A stretch of 64,000 nucleotides of DNA from positions 82,636 to 146,635 of the forward strand of contig JAODME010000015.1 in assembly GCA_025465095.1 (NCBI GenBank), read 5' to 3'. The translations under genes were made by a program, and so were the position numbers. This document shows, one piece after another, positions 16,626-24,673 of the stretch. Position 1 is the stretch's first letter. Each line of letters starts with the position of its first letter. The notes beneath the pieces were generated by a model. It saw only the letters and a program-made list of their open reading frames with translations, made no database searches and was not told where the DNA came from. The DNA is from Microbacteriaceae bacterium. Its GTDB lineage: Bacteria; Actinomycetota; Actinomycetes; Actinomycetales; Microbacteriaceae.

Positions 16626-18313
16626 CGACTGCGTCCACGCGAGCGCAGGCTGCCGACGAGGCGCTCACCACTGGCCAGATGAACAGCGACATCCGCCGCG
16701 TCGCGAGAGAGTATTTCGGCTGGGAGTCTCTCCGCCCCGGCCAGCTCGAGGCGATTGTCGGCGTTTTGGAGGGTCACGACTCGTTGGTGGTCATGCCGAC
16801 CGGATATGGGAAGTCCGCCGTCTACCAACTCGCGGGGGCGCTTGTGAACGGCCCGACGGTCGTGGTTTCGCCGCTCATCGCACTGCAGGCCGACCAGGTG
16901 GCAGGCATCCGCTCCCGCCGTCGCGCGCCGGATGCCGCGGCCATCAACTCCGCTCAGAACGATCGGCAGAACGACGAGGCTTGGCGGTCCCTGTCGACGG
17001 GCAACTCCGAGTACCTGTTCCTCGCGCCGGAACAATTGGCGAAGGACGACGTCGTCGACCGACTCCGCGAGCTTCGAGTGCAGCTCTTCGTCGTCGACGA
17101 AGCACACTGTGTCTCATCCTGGGGTCACGACTTCCGGCCCGACTACCTCCGCCTCGGCGATGTTATCGACCGTCTCGGCCGGCCCACGGTACTGGCGCTG
17201 ACCGCGACCGGTTCCGCCCCCGTGCGGGAAGAGATTCTCGAGCGCCTGAAGATGCGCGAACCGCGGGTTCTCACCCGCGGCTTCGACCGCCCGAACCTCC
17301 GCCTGGAAGTCGTGCGCCATTCTGAGGATTCGGCCAAGCGCGATGCGGTCGTCGGACAGATCGCCAACCTTCCCAAACCGGGGCTGCTCTACGTCGCCAC
17401 GCGCAGAGACACCGAACGCTTCGCGTCCGAACTGAACGAACGAGGCATCCGGGCGACGGCGTACCACGGCGGCCTGAACGCGGCGGAGCGCAGAACCGCG
17501 CACGAATCGTTCCTCGCCGACGAGGTCGACGTCGTCGTGGCGACCTCCGCGTTCGGAATGGGGATCGACAAGCCGAACGTGCGCTTTGTGCTGCACGCGG
17601 CCGTGACCGACTCAATCGACAGCTACTACCAGGAAATCGGCCGCGCCGGCCGTGACGGCGAGGCGGCGACCGTGACGCTGCACTATCGCTCGGAGGATTT
17701 GGGATTGCGCACCTTCTTCACCGCACGGACTCCGGACAAGGCGGCGCTGACGCAGGCATTCGCGGCGCTCACGGCCGCGAAGGAGCCGGTCCGCCCCGGG
17801 GCGCTCGCTCGCGACCTCGGAATCTCGTCCAGAAAGCTCACCGGGCTATTGAATCTGTTCGTCGAGGCCGGTGTCCTCGAATCACGTCCGCGCGGCCTGA
17901 AGGCAGTGCGCTCCACTACCCCGGCAGACGCAGTGCGGCTCGCCGTGGAGGCCTCCGAATCGCGCGAGCGGATCGAGCATTCGCGGCTCGCAATGATGCG
18001 GGGGTACGCGGAGACAAGAGCCTGTCGCCGCGTCGTACTGCTCGGCTACTTCGGAGACGAGCTCTCCGAGCCCTGCCGCAACTGCGACACGTGCTCCGAC
18101 GGCAGCGCCTTCGAGGCGGCGCCGGAGAACGCGGATTCGCCGTTCCTCCCCGATACCCACGTCCGGCACGGTGAGTGGGGAGAAGGCACGGTCATGAGCA
18201 TCGACGACGACAGGATCACCGTGTTCTTCGAGAGCGAGGGCTACAAGGTACTGTCTCTCGACGCCGTGCAGGAACGTGGCCTGCTTGAGACCCTCGCCGC
18301 GAATCCGGCTTGA
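16622..18313 (+). CDS. recQ: RecQ family ATP-dependent DNA helicase
   Basis: 563-aa 3'-5' DNA helicase. Walker A is PTGYGKS (residue ~59), motif II VDEAHCVSSWGHDFRPDY (residue ~157), motif V/VI ATSAFGMGIDKPNVR and YYQEIGRAGRDGE. The zinc-binding RQC cysteines are visible as CRRVVLLGYFGDELSEPCRNCDTCSD. After that comes a short C-terminal domain (HGEWGEGTVMSIDDDRITVFFESEGYKVLSLD) instead of HRDC. This C-terminal SH3-like module is typical of actinobacterial RecQ-like proteins. GTG start overlaps the upstream 55-aa gene. Confidence 0.92.
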   Translation: MTTASTRAQAADEALTTGQMNSDIRRVAREYFGWESLRPGQLEAIVGVLEGHDSLVVMPTGYGKSAVYQLAGALVNGPTVVVSPLIALQADQVAGIRSRRRAPDAAAINSAQNDRQNDEAWRSLSTGNSEYLFLAPEQLAKDDVVDRLRELRVQLFVVDEAHCVSSWGHDFRPDYLRLGDVIDRLGRPTVLALTATGSAPVREEILERLKMREPRVLTRGFDRPNLRLEVVRHSEDSAKRDAVVGQIANLPKPGLLYVATRRDTERFASELNERGIRATAYHGGLNAAERRTAHESFLADEVDVVVATSAFGMGIDKPNVRFVLHAAVTDSIDSYYQEIGRAGRDGEAATVTLHYRSEDLGLRTFFTARTPDKAALTQAFAALTAAKEPVRPGALARDLGISSRKLTGLLNLFVEAGVLESRPRGLKAVRSTTPADAVRLAVEASESRERIEHSRLAMMRGYAETRACRRVVLLGYFGDELSEPCRNCDTCSDGSAFEAAPENADSPFLPDTHVRHGEWGEGTVMSIDDDRITVFFESEGYKVLSLDAVQERGLLETLAANPA

Positions 18314-18339
18314 CTTGCGCTGACCGCCGTGACCCGACG

Positions 18340-18345
18340 TAGGCT
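18340..18345 (+). promoter_or_regulatory. putative -10 box upstream of a leaderless uORF
   Basis: TAGGCT ends 6 nt before GTG at 18352; a TTGCGC with 19-bp spacing could be the -35. Confidence 0.45.
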
Positions 18346-18351
18346 CGATCC

Positions 18352-18396
18352 GTGATGTCGTCGTGTGCGCCCGAGGTGATCGGGGTCCGGTCGTGA
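18352..18396 (+). CDS. putative leaderless upstream ORF (14 aa)
   Basis: Reads (V/M)MSSCAPEVIGVRS and stops at a TGA that overlaps the GTG start of the next gene as GTGA. The start lies 6 nt after TAGGCT. Same architecture as the uORFs before the YihY and ROK genes. Might be a chance ORF, but the overlap pinpoints the otherwise uncertain start of the 98-aa gene. Confidence 0.4.
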   Translation: MMSSCAPEVIGVRS

Positions 18397-18689
18397 CCCG
18401 CGAGGTCAGCCTCGAGGTACTTCGCGCCGAGGCCCGCGATGAGCTCGACACCGTGATCTTCGAACGATGCCGAAACGGCGAGGACCCGTGGGACTTCATG
18501 GACGAGCTGCCGAGCATTGATGAGCTCGTTGTCTACCTGCTCCGCGCCGAACAGATTCTGGCAGACGGCTCGCAGGCGCCGAGCGCCGCACGCGAGTACC
18601 GGATCCTCCGTCAGATCGGTTTGGATCATCCGGACCTGACCGGCACCGTCTGGCGGCTGCTCGGTCAGGTGAGTCTTCCGGCGCTCTGA
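18393..18689 (+). CDS. conserved hypothetical protein, 98 aa
   Basis: 98-aa cytosolic protein beginning (V)TREVSLEVLRAEARDELDTVIFERCRNGEDPWDFMDELPSIDELVVYLLRAEQIL. It is predicted helical, acidic, with one Cys, and no family I can name. The track gives GTG at 18363, but I prefer GTG at 18393, which overlaps the stop of a short leaderless ORF. Codon usage is typical of the window. Confidence 0.6.
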   Translation: MTREVSLEVLRAEARDELDTVIFERCRNGEDPWDFMDELPSIDELVVYLLRAEQILADGSQAPSAAREYRILRQIGLDHPDLTGTVWRLLGQVSLPAL

Positions 18690-18743
18690 CCTCCAGGCCG
18701 CGTTCCTCTTGCGCCGAGCGACGTCGCCGGTCAGGCTGGACGC

Positions 18744-18926
18744 ATGGACAAATCAGAGCATGCACCCGACCCGTATGAGGACGGCACCGTGCCTGCGGAC
18801 GCCGACCTGGCCACCTCGAGCGAGGACGGTTCGGCGGCCGAGCCGTCGATCGACCCCGTCGCACCCGAGCCCGGGAACGAGCCCGCAACCGAAGACGAGA
18901 AAGATCGGGCACAACGCCATTACTGA
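18744..18926 (+). CDS. small acidic protein, probably the 5' part of a frameshifted gene
   Basis: As read, 60 aa: MDKSEHAPDPYEDGT... with a highly acidic disordered composition, ending DEKDRAQRHY. The ATG lies 6 nt after CAGGCT, with a TTGCGC 17 bp further up, so a leaderless start is likely. The last residues are unlike the rest. In the +1 frame the acidic coding character resumes without a start codon and runs to 19071. A single extra base near 18900 would split one 108-aa gene. Function unknown. Confidence 0.5.
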   Translation: MDKSEHAPDPYEDGTVPADADLATSSEDGSAAEPSIDPVAPEPGNEPATEDEKDRAQRHY

Positions 18927-19071
18927 TCAGCGCAAGGACGCCGAGCCGGCGACGTCCGAGGCCTCGGATGCGGCGGGCGACGAGGTGCTGGGCGCAACGG
19001 GCGATCAGCGGCCGAACCCGGACGCCCTCATCGAGGGCAACCGGGTGGTCACCGTGGAGGACATGGAGTGA
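18905..19071 (+). pseudogene. 3' part of frameshifted small acidic protein gene
   Basis: In the frame ending at 19071 the sequence reads ITDQRKDAEPATSEASDAAG and on to VVTVEDME, with G/C third positions and acidic composition matching the 5' part at 18744. There is no ATG, GTG or TTG at a sensible place, so it is most easily read as the continuation of that gene after a +1 shift. Its stop overlaps the GTG of the next small gene. Confidence 0.5.
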
Positions 19072-19190
19072 GCGGCACAGGCAACGGGGAGGCATCGGCC
19101 GAGGAGCGCGACGATCTGCTGCGAAACGACCATCCGCTGCGAAACGACACCGACGACCACGAGCTGGGCGACATCGACGAGCGCGACTAG
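19068..19190 (+). CDS. small acidic protein, 40 aa
   Basis: Too short for the track. Reads (V)SGTGNGEASAEERDD followed by LLRNDHPLRNDTDDHELGDIDERD. The GTG overlaps the stop of the preceding frame as GTGA, indicating coupling. A 12-bp sequence ctgcgaaacgac occurs twice in tandem, giving LRND-HP-LRND. Its TAG overlaps the TAG of the convergent metallo-hydrolase gene by 3 bp. No function recognised. Confidence 0.5.
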   Translation: MSGTGNGEASAEERDDLLRNDHPLRNDTDDHELGDIDERD

Positions 19191-19993
19191 GAGCGTCCGC
19201 GCTGCCGCGCCTCGGCCACGGCGCCGCGGATGCCCGTCTTCCAGGGCGTCCCGTGCCCGGGCAGGACGATGCGGGCTTCCGTCTCGGCGAGCGCGTCGAG
19301 GGATTCGAGGGCCTGAGCGCTGTCTGCCGTCGCCGCGCCGGACACGATCTGTGGGCCCGACCTGCCCGTGTACGGGTCGAAGGTGACGAGCGCGTCGCCG
19401 CACAGCAGCGTCGAACGGTCGGCGAGATGCAGCGCGGAATGCCCGTAGGTGTGGCCGGGACAAAAGATCACGGTGGGACGACCTGGAACGGCCAACACGT
19501 CGTCCGCCTCGAAGAACTGCAGGTTGGCGAGCCCCTTGACCGAGAGCGCGCCGGCTTTTGCCATCGCGGTGAGCACCGGAATGGAAGCGGGATGCTTCAC
19601 CGGGTACAGGATGCGAGGAGACTCGTGCTCGTATCGATACGGGTGCCGCGCGATGTACTCCTCGTTGGGATGCGCCCAGATCGGCACGCCCCACTCCTCG
19701 CCGGCGCGACGGGCGGCGCCGAGGTGGTCGAAGTGGGCATGTGTCAGCACTACCGCGCGAACGTCCGAGGGGGTCCGGCCAATCTGCTGAATCGCCTGCA
19801 ACAGCAGCGACCAGGTTGCCGGGAAGGCCGTGTCGACGAGGGTCAGCTCCCCCGCGTCCTCGATCAGGTAGCAGTTGACGTACGCGTGTTCGAGTCTGTG
19901 GACGCCGGGGGCCACGTTGCGGGTGAGCGTCGCCCCGCCCGGCCGCACGGCCCGGTGCATCGGAGCCGGCAAGATGGTGGAGGCGGAAGTCAT
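19187..19993 (-). CDS. MBL-fold metallo-hydrolase
   Basis: 268-aa metallo-beta-lactamase fold hydrolase. The zinc ligand motif is THAHFDHLGAA, with the further ligands in CPGHTYGHSALHL, LLCGDALVTFDP and the C-terminal PGHGTPW. This arrangement is that of glyoxalase II-like and related hydrolases rather than true beta-lactamases. There is no signal peptide. The ATG at 19993 has GAGAGG upstream. Substrate unknown. Convergent with the small acidic genes. Confidence 0.85.
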   Translation of the reverse strand: MTSASTILPAPMHRAVRPGGATLTRNVAPGVHRLEHAYVNCYLIEDAGELTLVDTAFPATWSLLLQAIQQIGRTPSDVRAVVLTHAHFDHLGAARRAGEEWGVPIWAHPNEEYIARHPYRYEHESPRILYPVKHPASIPVLTAMAKAGALSVKGLANLQFFEADDVLAVPGRPTVIFCPGHTYGHSALHLADRSTLLCGDALVTFDPYTGRSGPQIVSGAATADSAQALESLDALAETEARIVLPGHGTPWKTGIRGAVAEARQRGRS

Positions 19994-20115
19994 CGATACC
20001 TCTCTCGTGCATGGACGGGTCCCTCGACGCTACGCGCCGTTCGCGACCGGCGGCAGGGATTGACTTGCCCTGGCGCCCTGTCCAATCGGGGGGAGACGTG
20101 CTTACCCTTGGGAGC

Positions 20116-20364
20116 ATGACCGACACTCAGCGCCCAGAGGGCGACGACGACCTCAGCACCGCACCGGAGTACGAGCAACTCGGCGAGAAGGGCAACCCGT
20201 TCACGGGCGACAGTGGCGCCCCCGACGAGGCCGACATCGATCAGGTGCCGGCCGAGCAGGGTGAGCGGGCGGGTGGAGCCGTAGGCGACCAGAACCCGCC
20301 TCTTCCCGACTGGGGGCCGACCGACGGGGAACACGGCGTGGACGGCGACACCACGACCAGCTAG
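20116..20364 (+). CDS. small acidic disordered protein
   Basis: 82 aa starting MTDTQRPEGDDDLSTAPEYEQLGEKGNPFTGD, acidic and disordered, with a C-terminal half AGGAVGDQNPPLPDWGPTDGEHG. The ATG at 20116 is preceded by TACCCT at 7 nt (possible leaderless start) and a GGGAG very close to it. A 6-bp stem hairpin follows the stop. The GDQxPxPD segment resembles GDQRPNPD in the frameshifted gene at 18905-19071, hinting at a family. Confidence 0.6.
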   Translation: MTDTQRPEGDDDLSTAPEYEQLGEKGNPFTGDSGAPDEADIDQVPAEQGERAGGAVGDQNPPLPDWGPTDGEHGVDGDTTTS

Positions 20365-20371
20365 CTTCACT

Positions 20372-20386
20372 CGCCGCATTGCGGCG
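20372..20386 (+). terminator. short GC hairpin
   Basis: CGCCGC-ATT-GCGGCG hairpin 7 nt after the stop of the small acidic gene; no T tract. Confidence 0.35.
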
Positions 20387-20581
20387 CAGGAACGACGCTG
20401 CCGGGGCCGGCGCTGGCTGCCGAGGTATCCGCGTGGCACGGCCCGCCCGGATATCTCCGCCGAACCGATGGCGTGGCCGGAGCCGCAATGAGGAACGCTG
20501 CCGTACAGAGCGGTACCCGACCCGGTGTGAGTTGGCCGGTTGCGATTCGAGGCACGAGGCAGCCGGGTCACTTGCTTCGGC

Positions 20582-22084
20582 TCAACGAAACCTTCTCAGC
20601 GCGGCGAGCGCCGCCGGATACTCGGCGAGGCAGAGGGCGGCGCCGTGACGCTCGACCTCGTGCAGTACGCCGAACTGGAACGCGTAATCGCCGGTGCTGG
20701 GCGTAGCGCGAAGATGCTGCTGCATGCGCACGCTGTCGCGGTGCTCGCCGAGGAGGTCATGTACCGCCTCGGCCGCGAACGCCATGCGGCGAACTCGCTT
20801 GCCGAACACTCCCGCGTCGCCCTCGGTCACGGCCTCAGCCGCGTAGCGCAGCCGCTTCGCGGCTTTGCGGGTCTCGTGCAGCAGGGGAATGAGCTCCTGC
20901 CCGGTGCTCGCCGCATCCGCCCGCCTGGCCCGGCGCACCACCCGCTTGAGGTCGCGGGCGAGCGCGATCGGAATCAGTTCGCCCGCGCTTTCGAAGGCGC
21001 CGTTGGCGAGGGCAGGGCGGCGCACGAACTCGTCGAGGGAGTCGAGGAGCCGGAAATAGCGCTCCCCCGACAGCTCGGCCAGCACGCGCGAATGGGCCTG
21101 GCCGTAGTCGCCGCCCCAAGCATCGGCGAGGTGATCACCGACCTCCGCGGGGATGCCGTCATGGTCAGCGGCAATCGCCCGGCTTCGATCTCGCATCACC
21201 TCCGCGTCCCGCGCCTGGCCGAGGACGGTGCCGAGCTGTTTCAGTTCGTCCCGGATGTGTCCGCTGACCGCGCGATCAAACACCTCCCGGTAGCTTGCGA
21301 AGAGACTGCGCAGCCGCCGGATCCTCGTGCGCATCTGATGCACCGAGTCCGCCTGATCAACCCGTACCTTCGGGTCGAGCTGCTTCAGCTCCTCGACGAG
21401 CGCCTCGATCGCGACGGCCAGCACTTCCCCGGCGGTGCTCGAGCGGTCGAGGGACGGTGCCACCCGGTCCTCCGAGAGGCTTGTGCGTCCGAGGGCGCTC
21501 GCGAGCTTCGATGCGCTCGACGCGGGCGTCGCCCCCGCCGCGAGAACCTGTTGCTCGACGGCGTCGAGAAGCGCCGAGCGCTCCTCCGGCGACTCGGGCG
21601 CCCCACCGAGCAACTCGGTTTCCCACTCTCGCCAGATTCGGAGGATGCCCGTGTTCACGTCGCTCGCCGACACGACGTCGTCTGCGAACTCGAGCAACTC
21701 TGCGCCGTCCGGCCCTAAGAGGTGCAGCAGGGTGCGGCGGGTGTGGATGCGCGCGACGACCCGCACCTCTTGGTCGCGGACGAGGGAGCGGATCGGTTCG
21801 AGCACGCTGTCGGGGGCGTCACCATCGGTGAGCGGCCAATGCAGCTCGGTGCGACCGTGCGGCGCGGGCAGCTTGATGTGCCACCCCTCGTCGTCGCCGC
21901 CGCTGCGTCGACGGAGCACGATGCGCCGGGATGCGAGGTCACCGCCAGGCGTATCGAAGTACTCGGCGTGCAGTTCCACCTCGCCGCGGAGCTCAACCGT
22001 CCCTATGCCGTCGAGGCGGGGAACGGACGTGTGCTCGTCGACCTCATACTTGCGTTCGATCTCCTCATGCGTCGTCATGCTCAT
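20582..22084 (-). CDS. CYTH and CHAD domain protein
   Basis: 500-aa cytosolic protein. The N-terminal CYTH domain (about 1-200) opens with EEIERKYEV (ExExK) and has the acid/base strands of triphosphate tunnel enzymes (RIVLRRRSGG, WHIKLPAP). The C-terminal CHAD domain (about 215-500) is helical with conserved histidines and arginines: SVHQMRTRIRRLRSLFASY, LGQARDAEVMRDR, LHETRKAAKRLRYAAEA. CHAD domains bind polyphosphate, and CYTH domains hydrolyse triphosphates. The start ATG is preceded by AGGA and by TAGACA at 6 nt. Confidence 0.9.
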   Translation of the reverse strand: MSMTTHEEIERKYEVDEHTSVPRLDGIGTVELRGEVELHAEYFDTPGGDLASRRIVLRRRSGGDDEGWHIKLPAPHGRTELHWPLTDGDAPDSVLEPIRSLVRDQEVRVVARIHTRRTLLHLLGPDGAELLEFADDVVSASDVNTGILRIWREWETELLGGAPESPEERSALLDAVEQQVLAAGATPASSASKLASALGRTSLSEDRVAPSLDRSSTAGEVLAVAIEALVEELKQLDPKVRVDQADSVHQMRTRIRRLRSLFASYREVFDRAVSGHIRDELKQLGTVLGQARDAEVMRDRSRAIAADHDGIPAEVGDHLADAWGGDYGQAHSRVLAELSGERYFRLLDSLDEFVRRPALANGAFESAGELIPIALARDLKRVVRRARRADAASTGQELIPLLHETRKAAKRLRYAAEAVTEGDAGVFGKRVRRMAFAAEAVHDLLGEHRDSVRMQQHLRATPSTGDYAFQFGVLHEVERHGAALCLAEYPAALAALRRFR

Positions 22085-22178
22085 GGGTCCTGTCTACCGG
22101 ACCTCGCCCCGCGCCGCCTGAAGAAGTCGCAAGCCCCCGCGCTGTGTCACCGATGTCGATTGCTCGATACGGTGGAGT

Positions 22179-24344
22179 GTGACGTTTTCGACTCCTCCTA
22201 CACCCCAGAAGAAGCCCGCCGTTCGAACGCACCATGGACACGCGTTCGTCGACGACTACGAATGGCTTCGCCGCAAGGACGATCCGGAGGTGCTCGCGTA
22301 CCTCGAGGCTGAAAACGAATGGACCGCTGCCGAGACGGCGCATCTCGAAGCGCTCACCGAACAGGTCTTCGAGGAGATCAAGGGCCGCACGCAGGAGACG
22401 GACCTCTCGGTGCCGGTGCGCCAAGGGTCCCATTGGTATTACACGCGAACCGTCGAGGGAAAGTCGTACGGCGTGTACTGCCGGGCGCCGATCACGGGAC
22501 CGGATGACTGGACGCCGCCCGAGGTCGGAGCCGTCGGGAACGGCGAGGAGGTGCTCCTCGACGCGAACGCAGAGGCCGAAGGACACGAATTCTTCTCCCT
22601 CGGCAGCTTCGACGTGTCGACCGACGGGACACTCCTCGCGTGGGCGGTCGATGTGAAAGGTGACGAGCGCTACACGCTGCGGATCAAAGACATCGCCTCT
22701 GGCAAGGTCAGCGCGGTCGACGAGGTGGCGAACACGGCCGGCGGGGCCCTGTTCGCGCTGGACGGGCGATTCGTGTTCTACGCGACGATGGATGACGCCT
22801 GGCGCCCCGACACGGTATGGCGGCATCGGTTGGGAACGCCATCATCAGCCGATGTGCGCGTGTTCACGGAACCCGATGAACGGTTCTGGGTCGGCGTCGG
22901 ACGCACCAGGAGCCGCCGATACCTGCTGATCGAGGTCGGCTCGAAGGTCACGAGCGAGGTGCTGCTGCTCGACGCCGACGATCCGGAGGGAGAGTTCTTC
23001 CCCGTGTGGCCGCGGGTGGAGGGCGTCGAGTACGACGTCGAGCACGCTGTGGTCGCCGGCGAGGACCGGCTGCTGATCACGCACAACGATGGTGCCGAGA
23101 ACTTCGAGCTCGTCGACGTGGCCGCGGTGGACCCTCTCGGAGAGCGGATCGTCGTGATCGCGCACGCGGCGGATTCGCGACTCGAAGGTGTCGACGCGTT
23201 TGAGACGCATTTGGCCGTGTCCTACCGAAGTGGCGCGCTCACGCGAGTCGGGATCATTCCGCTGCGCTCGGAGATCAGTACCGGAACGATCGCCGGGCGA
23301 TCCGCGCTGGGCCAGATCATCGGCTACGGGGCCGTGCGAGAGGTCGAATTCGAGGAACCGCTGTTCGACGTCAGCGTCGGCAGCAACCCGGAGTGGCAGC
23401 AGCCGCGCCTGCGGCTCTCGTTCACGTCGTTCGTGACCCCGATGACGGTGCTGGACTACGACGTGAACTCCGGGGAGCGGCGAATACTGAAGCGACAGGC
23501 CGTTCTCGGAGGATACGACCCTGAACAGTACGAGCAGTCCCGCGACTGGGCCGTCGCCACCGATGGCACGCGGATCCCGGTGTCGCTCGTCTGGAAGACG
23601 GATGCCGTCGACCGCTCCCAGCCCGCGCCGACTCTGATCTACGGCTACGGGTCGTACGAGGCCAGCATGGATCCGAGCTTCTCGATCGCCCGGTTGTCGC
23701 TGCTCGACCGCGGCATGATCTTCGCCGTCGCTCACGTGCGCGGCGGAGGCGAGCTCGGCCGCGCCTGGTATGAGAACGGCAGAACGCTTACCAAACGCAA
23801 TACCTTCACTGACTTCATCGCCGTCGCGGAGCACCTGATTGCGGAGGGTTACACGACACCGTCGAGGCTCGTTGCGGAAGGACGCAGCGCCGGCGGGCTG
23901 CTCGTCGGCGCCGCCGCGAACCTCGCGCCCCACCTTTTCGCCGCAATTCTCGCCGGGGTACCGTTCGTGGACGCCCTCACGAGCATCCTCGATCCCGAGC
24001 TTCCCCTCACAGTGATCGAGTGGGACGAGTGGGGCAATCCCCTGCACGACGCTGCGGTCTACGAGTACATGCGCACCTACACTCCCTACGAGAACGTGCG
24101 TGAGGATGTCGCGTACCCTCGGATCCTCGCCGTCACGAGCCTCAACGACACCCGAGTGCTTTACGTCGAGCCGGCGAAATGGGTCGCCCGCCTGCGCGAA
24201 GTAGGTGCGCGGGCGCTGCTTAAGACCGAGATGAAGGCCGGACACGGCGGGGTGAGCGGCCGCTACGAAGCCTGGCGGGAGCGGGCCTTCGAGTACGCCT
24301 GGGTGCTCGATGTCTCAGGTACGGCACGTAATCTCGAGGGATGA
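22179..24344 (+). CDS. ptrB: S9 family peptidase, oligopeptidase B type
   Basis: 721-aa prolyl-oligopeptidase family serine peptidase. The N-terminal beta-propeller begins HGHAFVDDYEWLRRKDDPEVLAYLEAEN. The catalytic domain has GYGSYEASMDPSFS, AHVRGGGELGRAWYENG, the nucleophile in GRSAGG (about residue 569), the Asp region SLNDTRV and the His in KAGHGG. The HVRGGGE and trypsin-like pocket layout fits oligopeptidase B, which cuts after basic residues in short peptides in the cytosol. GTG start with GGTGGA just upstream and a TACGGT box 5 nt upstream. It overlaps the mycoredoxin gene by ATGA. Confidence 0.9.
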   Translation: MTFSTPPTPQKKPAVRTHHGHAFVDDYEWLRRKDDPEVLAYLEAENEWTAAETAHLEALTEQVFEEIKGRTQETDLSVPVRQGSHWYYTRTVEGKSYGVYCRAPITGPDDWTPPEVGAVGNGEEVLLDANAEAEGHEFFSLGSFDVSTDGTLLAWAVDVKGDERYTLRIKDIASGKVSAVDEVANTAGGALFALDGRFVFYATMDDAWRPDTVWRHRLGTPSSADVRVFTEPDERFWVGVGRTRSRRYLLIEVGSKVTSEVLLLDADDPEGEFFPVWPRVEGVEYDVEHAVVAGEDRLLITHNDGAENFELVDVAAVDPLGERIVVIAHAADSRLEGVDAFETHLAVSYRSGALTRVGIIPLRSEISTGTIAGRSALGQIIGYGAVREVEFEEPLFDVSVGSNPEWQQPRLRLSFTSFVTPMTVLDYDVNSGERRILKRQAVLGGYDPEQYEQSRDWAVATDGTRIPVSLVWKTDAVDRSQPAPTLIYGYGSYEASMDPSFSIARLSLLDRGMIFAVAHVRGGGELGRAWYENGRTLTKRNTFTDFIAVAEHLIAEGYTTPSRLVAEGRSAGGLLVGAAANLAPHLFAAILAGVPFVDALTSILDPELPLTVIEWDEWGNPLHDAAVYEYMRTYTPYENVREDVAYPRILAVTSLNDTRVLYVEPAKWVARLREVGARALLKTEMKAGHGGVSGRYEAWRERAFEYAWVLDVSGTARNLEG

Positions 24345-24601
24345 CCGACAATTTCGTTCCCTCCCCCGGCTCGATCACCATGTTCTCTACGACCTGGTGC
24401 GGCTACTGCGCTCGACTGAAGTCGCAACTCGACAAGGCCGGTGTCAGGTACCTGGACATCAACATCGAAAACGTGCCGGGAACGGCAGAGCTAGTGGAGC
24501 GGGTGAACGGCGGCAACCGGACCGTGCCCACTGTGCTGTTTCCGGATGGCTCGTCCGCGACCAACCCGTCCTTGGCCGAGGTCACGGCGCGACTGGGCTG
24601 A
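24341..24601 (+). CDS. mycoredoxin/glutaredoxin-like protein
   Basis: 86-aa thioredoxin-fold protein with active site WCGYC near the N-terminus (residues 19-23) and the cis-proline in RTVPTVLF. The sequence TTWCGYCARLKSQLDKAGVRYLDINIE matches actinobacterial mycoredoxin-1, which reduces mycothiol mixed disulfides. Its ATG overlaps the peptidase stop, so the two are co-transcribed. Followed by a GC hairpin. Confidence 0.88.
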   Translation: MTDNFVPSPGSITMFSTTWCGYCARLKSQLDKAGVRYLDINIENVPGTAELVERVNGGNRTVPTVLFPDGSSATNPSLAEVTARLG

Positions 24602-24613
24602 GCCCGCTCCCTA

Positions 24614-24630
24614 GGAGCGCACCGCGCTCC
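24614..24630 (+). terminator. GC hairpin after mycoredoxin gene
   Basis: Perfect 7-bp stem GGAGCGC/GCGCTCC with an ACC loop, no T tract. It separates the ptrB unit from the maltokinase gene. Confidence 0.45.
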
Positions 24631-24673
24631 TGCGTATGGTTGAATCTGCTGTCGTTGTGCAAAGGAGGCGCAC

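Noticed and set aside
22085-22096. TAGACA as a leaderless -10 for the CYTH-CHAD gene
   Set aside because: Position is right (6 nt), but the conserved final T is A and an AGGA ribosome site is present; left unassigned.
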